Part shown: one piece after another, positions 55,700-64,000 of the stretch
Numbering within the stretch: position 1 is the first letter of the stretch
Layout: every line of letters begins with the position of its first letter
Assembly (NCBI RefSeq): GCF_932526225.1
Contig: NC_064039.1
Span: 5,283,001 to 5,347,000 of the forward strand
DNA: 64,000 nt
Reading direction: 5' to 3'
Source: Nematostella vectensis
Lineage: Eukaryota; Cnidaria; Anthozoa; Actiniaria; Edwardsiidae
The notes under the pieces: model-generated
Told to the model about the DNA's origin: nothing
The model's input: the letters and a program-made list of their open reading frames with translations, nothing else
Databases searched by the model: none
Program-made: the position numbers and the translations under genes

Positions 55700-58640
55700 T
55701 ACACAGCTAAATCAACCTTCGAACTTAGTTAAATCAGTTAGCTCATCCAATTGTCTTTGTCTTTATTCTCCCACTATCCCACGATCGAAATAAACTACGC
55801 CATTTTCAATATCATTAAAGCTGGCTTTGGCATGTTCAAATACAGAGCAGTGGTGCGTAAAAACGAGGGACTTTAATCTCCAACGAAGCATGTGGAGGGC
55901 TGCCATAATCCATCGTGGCTTTGAGTTTCATTCTCGTATTAGCAGCGTGACATGCCAGGCCACACGCGCGCTGCAACTTTTGCTTTCATTTCCGCTCATA
56001 AAACATGATTTTAATGCAAACGGCGTGTTCTAACAAAAATATTTTTGTTTCTTGAATACTTAATTGACTTTGATATGGGTCAACAGGTATTGTCGTCGTA
56101 AAAGCTATTAGGCAATCAACAATATGTTTTTAAATAGCGAAGGGACGACTTTCTTAGGGACATCATGGAACATTCATCCAGCCAAAAAAACTTATAATAT
56201 AAAAATATTACAAAATGTTTGGCGATAATACTCGTAATGCACAGGTGGGTTCAGAATTTCCCAAAAGGGATTCAGGGGGAAGTGGGGGAGGGGGGGGGCT
56301 GAATCCGCCACTTATACGCTGCACAAATACACTGTACTGTATACAAGAAATGGTGTGGCTGTCACGAGCCGACCACTGCGCACCCGATCTGCGCACTTCC
56401 TGTGCTCTCTCGCTCCTGAGCGCAACACGCTGGTACAAGTTTCTAACCAATGTTTTGATAGAATTAATAAATGAATAAAAATTTGCAAGCATTCGAAACA
56501 CCCTAAAGTATCACCAGTCGTGTGCCATTGATCACTTTTATCATAACACAAGAAAATTTCATTGATAAATGCGTATTGAATTGATAAATGTACACGGCAT
56601 TCCTCCGAATATTAATGAGTGGGAGGAACACGTAAACCAGAAGCCACAAAAACGATCTCTTAGTACTCTATTCTATACTTCACTAAATGCGCTTTACCCT
56701 ACCAGTCAAATCGTAACAAGTTAATAGCAGCTACCGGTCACTCCATTTAATGCAATACAGCTCGCAGTAGTTGCAAGACACAGCGCCCTACATGGGCCAT
56801 TCAGTAAATGGATTATTTCCAAACACACTCACCGGAAAATCTAAACAAATCCGAGAAACCGCAAAGACCTTCAGAGAAAGGCGTCCACTTATTCTGCTCG
56901 ATGAGGTCTGAGAACACAATTGCGCGCTCCCTTTACCTGTGCGCTCTGAATAATGCGAGCTCAACGGTATAATGATCCTACATTAGCATATGATCGTGCC
57001 ATAAATACATGGAGTGGTTGCTATGGGTTAGCCATCGCCACTGGTCTGTGTGCACGATTTGACGTCAATCGAGTGTCGGATTTCTACAGGCTTTGGGTTC
57101 GCTGCACATAAAGGGGGATTTTTATGACAGGTATCCTCTATTTCGAGGTTTCTCCGAATTGCTTGCCTAAGAGTGTGCGCAAATATTATTACGAAGGGTT
57201 GTTTGTTTTCTTTTAATCTTAACAGGTTTTGGCGGCTTTGGGCTAATTGAACAATTAGTGATGTTTTAGGTAAATATTCAAGTTTAGAGTTTTCTAAGAG
57301 TGGCTTATTGTGGTCATTCAGTAGGATAGAGATTAACTTGACACTTCCTCAGTCTAGCGGATGCTTAAATTTATCTATTTGCAGGACATCTCGGTAAGAG
57401 TTGATCTGACCGAGGATTATCCAGAGCCAGCGTAAACCCCTAGACTCTTTCGGGTTGCATTTTTCTAAAAGAAAATTATTTTGGAACGATTTCATTCGTA
57501 AGCTGCCGTTTTTACTTATAAGGTTTTCAAAATTCTGAGCGGATCTTATTACACATTGCGATATTGCATGAAACAAGGTCTTAATGTTCAAGAGGCTATT
57601 CAAGGCACATTCGTCTGGGTTTGTTCATGCCCTTTAATTATAGCATAACATTATGACGTCAAACTTTACGTTGGCGTAACAGCGCGTTGAAGTAAGTAAG
57701 TAGAGAGTCCAACTGGATATGGGGGCTTCCCTAAGCTACAGTGTCCTGCTCATCAAATAATGGGATGGGTAGAGGAGCTTGTAACAAAACATCTATCACT
57801 TTCCGATCAGAAAATAAAATGATACATTGCTTTCCCTATCTTACTATAATCCCTTCTTTGTCTATTTTGATGGTTATTCCCAAATAAAGAAAAAGTATCT
57901 TTCTTTGGGATTATTCATTCAATATGTGTCTCGAAGTCTGTGCCCTTTGGCGCAATCATGTCATTCAAAAGAGAATGAAGTGTTTATCTTAGAAGCACAT
58001 GATAAAACTCTAGTAAAATAAACTAAAACAATAACACTAACTCAGACATCCTGCCTCTAGTATTGAACAATAAAAATACTAAACTATCAACGGCCCGATG
58101 TCATAATCAAAACAGAAGACAAAATAAATCAATTTAACAAAGACAAGGACGTGCAGATATGCCCTAGGGTGAAACACCATCTTGATATATCCCGAGTTCT
58201 GAGGAGTTATTCCACGAAAAAATTCAATCACCAGCTTTGCCGACATAACGATCAACACATGTTGTGGACTAAATCCTAAAACTCCGTCATACCATAAGGA
58301 TGACGTAACCGGAAGCACACACTATGGCCCCCACCGTAGGGTACCGTCGGTGAAACGGAAGTCCCTGTCATTTAGAAAATATGGGACTGGTTTCATGTCC
58401 TTTTTCTTCGTTTAATGAATAGTAAACATTTTCAGATCAGAAACTGATTGCCTGATCTAAAGGGGGTAATGTGATTCGTTTACATTCACAAATAACTGTT
58501 CAAAACGAAACGACTTGATTTTCATCGATGAAAACAATGGCAGTAGGAACAGAGTTCCATGGGCTAAATTCTGATAAAAGCTCCCTCTAATTTGGCTGAA
58601 ATGTGCCTCGTTTGCGACGCGTTAGAAAACCCGGTCAAGT
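55700..58640. other. ETS upstream region and intergenic DNA
   Basis: Presumably includes the ETS 5' UTR exon and promoter, not resolved. G-rich run at 56276-56300. Short ORFs (for example 57349-57603) show no domain and no convincing splice partners. Confidence 0.35.
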
Positions 58641-58651
58641 CGTCCCGACGC

Positions 58652-59420
58652 TAGGCCTTTCCAGATTGTGCTCGGCACTATTTTAACGCAATTCGGGTTT
58701 GGGAGCACTATTTTGATAAGAGAGCACTTTTTGGGTAAACAAGTCAACTTCTAGTTTTTTTTAACCCAAGTTACTAGGTTTTGTTGTCTTATATAGACAT
58801 TTCTAGTTTCCTAAACTACAAATAATATTATCTTAACTAAGCTAAGACTGTAAGACTGGTGATTTCGACATTTTAATAGGTAGGCTGTGCTTTGGTTACT
58901 ACAAATATTGGTTAGCCTGTGGAGTTCATTAGAATGCCTTATCTAGAAGATCTGTTTGCCATGTTTTCCTGTTTTACATCATTTGTAATTATTTCTCGTC
59001 AGGAGATTGTAATAATAAGGTCTGTTATCAGGTTAGACATTATTTACATTGGTGATGTTTGTAAATGAACATTGTTTTTTAGAAGTATCCAAATAACAAA
59101 AGTAGACAAACACAAAAGAGAACAAAGTCATTTATAATACAGTTAGTTGTTATACACTAAAGCGTGATTTACCCGTTCATGGACAACAATATAAGAAATA
59201 CTCTAATGCATGTATTTAATAAAAGCAATATTCTTTCTTTTATTCAAATTTTAATAAAACACAACTTATTTCTAAAAAATTAAAAATATACGGTAATTTT
59301 CTTTTCGCCAATGAGCACTATTTGAGCACTATTTTGCTTTTGGAGCACTTTTTAAGCACTTTTTGGGTGTTTTTTGGAGCACTTTTCTGGCTTTTTGGGG
59401 GCACTATCTGGAAACGCCTA
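58652..59420. mobile_element. 769-bp hAT-type MITE with perfect 8-bp target duplication
   Basis: Ends TAGGCCTTTCCAGATTGTGC and, complemented, TAGGCGTTTCCAGATAGTGC. CCCGACGC is duplicated at 58644-58651 and 59421-59428. Subterminal (G)AGCACT(A/T)TTTT words recur many times at both ends. An 8-bp duplication fits the hAT superfamily. The interior is AT-rich with no transposase. Confidence 0.9.
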
Positions 59421-59428
59421 CCCGACGC

Positions 59429-59515
59429 GCTAGCCGAAACGTGCCCGACTATGTTATGTTATTTTTAACAGTCGGGCAGGTTTCGGTTAGCGTGTCGGGG
59501 ACTGTAGATATTCAA
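59429..59515. repeat. Inverted repeat flanking the hAT insertion site
   Basis: CGCGCTAGCCGAAACGTGCC and GGCAGGTTTCGGTTAGCGTG face each other around an AT-rich centre (arms about 59425-59455 and 59470-59500). The hAT-type element has inserted at the edge of this older foldback sequence. Confidence 0.65.
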
Positions 59516-59633
59516 CGAATCGAAGCCCCCAACGCCCTTCTTCCTCCATACTTTGGGAGTTTTAGTACAAAAAACACAAAGGAGTTTTTGGACCTGATAG
59601 CTGTGATAACGTTTTTGCAATAATATTGGCCCC

Positions 59634-59765
59634 TATCAGAATCTCGAAATCACGGCGCGGAATGAAGGCTCGGATTTGAAACCTCATGAATTCGGCGATG
59701 GATCCTTGAAGGCAAAAGTGCAACTATTCTTCAAACATTGTGATGACAGTTGCATAGTGTGCAAG
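59634..59765 (+). CDS. Doubtful orphan exon
   Basis: A stop-free frame reading NLEITARNEGSDLKPHEFGD and on to FFKHCDDSCIVCK, ending at a good donor (TGCAAG|GTCAGT at 59766). A weak acceptor (CCCTATCAG) lies at its 5' end. No partner exon was found and the length is compatible with chance. Confidence 0.2.
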
Positions 59766-59769
59766 GTCA

Positions 59770-62535
59770 GTTTTAGCCGACTTATCGTTTGCTACAAGTT
59801 GGAGTATGAATGACTGTTAATGTGAATTCACAAAAAAATCCCGCCATCGCGCAGATTTTGAGATTTTTTATTTAAAAGTAAAAATATTGCTGTGTTTAAA
59901 CTTTTAAACTTTTGACTTAAAGAGTAGTTATTTAACGTCATGTTATTAAGAAAGGATTCATTGAAAAACTGCGAAAATCTCTCTTGAAATAAGTCTTTGA
60001 CAGGGTTGAAAATGAGCTGTTCTGCCAAAACACCTTTTAAGTAGTAACTATACGAGACGCCATACCAGTCTTTTTGGTGTATTGTTATTATTCTTCTGGT
60101 TTACGAAATAGACTATTGGGCCTTTTGAATTAATGCGAGACGCCATGCCGTACACTATGACAAAGTTTTAGGTAAGTGTTAATCAGCATGCGAGCTTCCT
60201 GATGCAAGCAGATTCACAGATTTAGAGACTTACAGTTGGAGTCGGAGCCTTAATAATCAACATCGTTTTTCGCTTACCTTAGTTGGGTTTCTTTGGAGCA
60301 TTTGTCTGATCATGGTTACGGTGTGCTGTTGATCGACCAACCTCGTATCACATTCTGATAAAGGGAGGTCTTTCACTTATTTAAAAAAAATTGCAAATTT
60401 GAATCATAATCAACCCCAGGGTGTCTAGACCCTTAATAAAAGGGCCGAATATGAGTCCTTCTTGATTAGATGATCGGAAAAGGATACTCGACCCAATGCC
60501 TGAACCATACGATGACGCCGTAAGGAAGGATTTACGGCTTATGCACAAATGAAACAAACATAAATGATGGAGGAAGGATAGGTTAACTGAATTGACCTCT
60601 TACTTTTTTTTTCCTTCTAAAAGGTCTACCTCGGGACAAACAATGCGATTTCCGACATTCTTCAAACACTTGTTTATGATTTCTGGCTTTTTCAAACTAA
60701 CGAAATTGGGCATTTTTTTATCCAGGGGCTCGACGGAGCAAGGGACAAAGGTCAATAGATACAAAATACGCCCACGTGCGCTGAATATAGCTGTCTGTTT
60801 AGTAAAGTTTGAAGAAAAGAATCAAGGGTGTCTAATTACAATGTCCATTTATAGTTTTTCTCACTTTTTTTTTAAATCCCGTATAACGAAGGCTTGAAGA
60901 ATAACAATTGAGCGGGTCCTTATCCTTGTCGCTTTACTATTGGTTGGTGTGCAACCTTTTGTTATTTTGATTGTACGATGAGATCATTCCAAGCGCAACG
61001 AATGTCAGTAAAATTTTTTGGCAGGCTTAGAATGCATAGTGCAATACTCTAGGACACGAGAAGATTTATGGACATCGGGCCCCATCACGAGATCATCATT
61101 AGACTAGATGATTTTAGAGACGTATTTTGAGAGGACATGGTTTAAGAGGGTTCAAGTAGTGTGTACCTGGCGTGAGCGTAGCGGTATTTATAAAATAAAA
61201 ACAATTGGCTGATATTCGTTGTTTCACTCTTAATCCCCTTTCTACATCAGAATGACAAGTCAATACATGTCATTTATAGAATAAATCGTTTTTTTTTTTA
61301 TAAATCGTTTTTTAGGCTTCTCTGTAAACACTTATTTTAAAGAGGGATGAAATTAAGGAGTAATTAATATGCTTCCCATGAGGCACTGCGGGTTACGAAA
61401 TCTTTAGCAGTGCAGCCTGGGAGAATACTACATCCGGGTGTTCGGCTGCAGACCAGTCTGCTTCACCCTGCCAGGTTAATAATTTGGAAGCGTGATATTA
61501 GGTTGGAAGATCTGGGACATTTCTTAGCTTTACATAGTGCTTTCCAGTGCGAGCTTCGGTATACCCGGCCACATAATTTCGTTTCATGTGTGGTATTAAC
61601 CGACCTTAACCGACAGCTTTAGGAAGTGAGCCAATAAGGATGCAAGAAGATAGCCAATAAGCGTAGCAAAGAAATGCTTCTTTGTCCATCAAAACATGAC
61701 TAATTTCTCCAAGGTATAAAATTCGTGCCAATCAAACGGTTATTCTCGCACGCTGAATTGCTAACTTTTTTAAACCTTGCCTTATGGTGGCCATAGTAGC
61801 GTTCGCCGCATTATGTGTCATCTGCAAGACACGTTTTATCTGTGAATGTGAATAACTACGCGCATTTTCCTCTGAGCAAGCCATTATCGAAATAGTTCGA
61901 AATAGTTCAGAAAGTTCATAAAGGATGCATGCATCAATGAAGCCGGAAATATTCATAAGTGCTTAAGTTAAACTGTTCTATTTTTACTCTTGTTTTACGT
62001 GCGTTCATGGTTGGTCGATACTCCAATGAGGTTTTGACGTAAAGGGTTTATAAATAAAATTTCTTATCAAGATAATTAAGTGTTTTAAATGACGTGGGAG
62101 CATTATTTTTCGAGTGGATCTATACCATCGCTTAACTACCTGATGTGGTGATGTGAAACATGCAAACAAAGGCAAGAATACTATAGATCACTAAGCATTT
62201 TTTAGTATTTATGCTGATTTTTAATGCTCGAATTAAAAGGGCACTTTCATGGGTGAAGAGCGATATAAGTGTGATTTCCTGAAAAACAGTCAAAATCATG
62301 CAGACTATCCATGTTTATCATGTTTATTTTTTTTATCTTTCAGATGAATGACATTATTGTGGTTTGAGCTTCTTGCTTGAGCGGATGGAAATAGATTGAA
62401 AATTTTACTTGTCCATGTGCCACAGGGAACCCTGCTATTCGTATTATGTTACCACAGGGAATCCATGGCTTAGGGAAATTTTTGCTACCTACTGAAAAGT
62501 TTAAAAAAATCTAAAAAACATCTTTTTATCCCTAT
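59770..62535. other. Intergenic DNA, nothing recognised
   Basis: AT-rich. Short ORFs (59828-60028, 60592-60897, 61410-61622, 61732-61956) show no domain and no splice structure. Confidence 0.4.
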
Positions 62536-62537
62536 AG

Positions 62538-62668
62538 ACCAGGGGCCGGTCCCTAGAAAGCAGGTTAGCGCCAACCCAGGGATAAATAAGGCTATCTTGA
62601 CATTTGATCGGATAAAAAGGGCATTCATCCCTAGGTTAGCGTAAACCTGCTTTAGGGCTCCACTTCCC
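62538..62668. mobile_element. Foldback MITE with CCCTA-AAGCAGGTTAGCG arms
   Basis: Left CCCTAGAAAGCAGGTTAGCG and CCAACCCAGGGAT; right ATCCCTAGGTTAGCGTAAAC and CTGCTTTAGGG. The arms of about 32 bp are complementary with a few mismatches. Confidence 0.75.
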
Positions 62669-63230
62669 TGCTGTTTTATTGGGATAATCAAAGGTAGGAA
62701 ATCTAAACGAAATAACATGGTCAAACTTCACAATGACCGTTGCTGATACCTCAAGTGATAGCTACACAAGCTCTTTACTTTGCCAGACTGTGAAAATTAA
62801 AGTGAATTCGCCATTCGTCCAAATTATGGTGCTCATGTATTGACACATTTTCGCTGACGGCACGCTTTGACTATTGAAGTGCGTGCGTGCGCAATAATCT
62901 TAACACTTTCTCCAGTCTTTCGGACGCCGCCACACAAGAGGATGAAGCGGCCAATACATGCCTGCGCGCATAAAGCTCAAATTGTCCGCTAACTTAAAAA
63001 AAAGCAAAGTGATCATATGTCGCAATTGGTATTTGCTTCTCGGCCCCCTCCAGGGGAAGGGGAGGGGGGGGGGATCGGGAGTCTCGTCAATTGTATCCCA
63101 AGGAATAGCACTTTTGTTGTGGTCCGTAGCAGTTATTACCCTAAATGATAGCACATTGATGATAGCGATAGCGCAATTTCTATCCCATAGAGATAGCACT
63201 GGACACTACCATTGAACACATCCATACAAG

Positions 63231-63347
63231 GGCGTAGTCGTTGGTGTGGTCCGTTGTTGATCTCGAGGTGCTAATGAAAACCTCTGAGGCGTCTTAAAGA
63301 CATTTCTGTCATTAATTGAACCATACGGACCATACCAACGACTACGC
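63231..63347. mobile_element. Small inverted-repeat element
   Basis: GCGTAGTCGTTGGTGTGGTC (63231 on) and GACCATACCAACGACTACGC (ending 63347) form ~23-bp inverted repeats with one or two mismatches, 70 nt apart. No clear target duplication. Confidence 0.65.
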
Positions 63348-63399
63348 GCATCGCAGAAACTATAAGGGCTCAAGAACAATGGATTCATACCGCGAAGTC

Positions 63400-64000
63400 G
63401 GGCACTTTTCGGCTAGCGGTCGTGACAGTTTGCGCGCCACGACGAGACAGTAGGTCGGATTACGCAACGTTTTCTAATCAAGCACGGAAAGCGCGTCGCA
63501 AACAAAAACAAGGCACATTTTAGCCAAAGTAGAGGGAAATTTGTGGTTTATTACTAGACGTTAACACTGTTCTTACCGCCCTGGTCAATATGATGACGAC
63601 TTTTAAGTCCCCCACCCCTCTCGGGTTCATGTGGATGCCATATGAACGACAACCCTAACGGTACCCTAACACCAACCCTAGGTTAAGGATTTTCGTTTAT
63701 AAAGGGCCGTCCGCGTCTACATGCCATTCAACGATAAAGCCATACCGTCCAAATAGGTCATTCGTGAAAGCAGGTAGAGGTGCCCCCTGGTGGTATATGT
63801 GTGATATCGTCTATCACCATCAAAACAATTATTGTCAAAAGTTCTCACTACGCCTATTCCGCCGAGAAAATCTTTTTAAAAAAAATAACGGAAAAAAGGA
63901 AAATTTCACATTTTTTGTAAGACAAAAAACTCTTATTTTGCTTAACGTTTCATTTCCATCTATTAATTTGTCTTTCTGCCTTTTAATTCCCCCGTTGTTA
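63400..64000. other. Intergenic DNA with a diverged inverted match to 58541-58640
   Basis: 63480-63585 resembles the reverse complement of 58541-58640 (TTTGCGACGCG, AAATGTGCC and CTGTTC(T/C)TAC words in order). Otherwise unassigned. Confidence 0.4.

Overview
The window is eukaryotic nuclear DNA, and an anthozoan cnidarian genome (sea anemone type, for example Nematostella-like) is the best guess. Genes are split by many short GT-AG introns. The proteins are animal-like (NAT10, a UGA-decoded glutathione peroxidase, an ETS factor). The spaces are filled with small inverted-repeat DNA transposons, LINE tails and a DIRS-type element. The species itself is inferred, not shown.

Layout. 84-6173 (+): the 3' fourteen exons of a class-V aminotransferase / cysteine-desulfurase-like gene whose 5' end lies left of the window. 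7344-7877 (+): an intronless cupin DUF985 gene. 8440-10700: repeats, including a LINE reverse-transcriptase fragment split by a MITE with a clean 6-bp target duplication. 10951-14861 (-): a decayed DIRS/PAT-like tyrosine-recombinase retrotransposon with split direct repeats. 15690-16460: a divergent tandem repeat rich in TGACGTCA and CACGTG palindromes. 17426-19224 (-), with a probable 5' UTR exon ending at 20635: a small three-exon gene whose N-terminus looks like a mitochondrial presequence. 20847-25772: a 4.9-kb CACTA-like transposon with 3-bp target duplication, subterminal tandem repeats and an intact seven-exon gene for an unrecognised 333-residue protein, plus a nested LINE tail. 27721-41580 (-): the complete 29-exon NAT10 / Kre33 RNA cytidine acetyltransferase gene (1016 residues). 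Its introns hold several minisatellites and a second copy of the 6-bp-duplication MITE. 42938-45041 (-): a two-exon secreted selenocysteine glutathione peroxidase with in-frame UGA and a SECIS element in the 3' UTR, plus an inverted pseudo-copy of its second exon at 45573-45979. 47408-48474 (+): a LINE tail. 52495-55196 (-): a four-exon ETS-domain transcription factor. 55205-64000: mostly repeats and unassigned DNA, including a 769-bp hAT-type MITE with a perfect 8-bp duplication.

The genes form no operon or pathway and are independent eukaryotic transcription units. All multi-exon models were built by reading splice sites by eye and requiring phase agreement. Each complete or terminal model sums to a multiple of three with no internal stop, apart from the selenocysteine UGA. 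Strongest points for follow-up: the intact multi-exon gene inside the CACTA-like element, the selenoprotein with its inverted pseudo-exon, the intronic minisatellite that multiplies a 3' splice-site-like unit, and the MITE family with 6-bp duplications.
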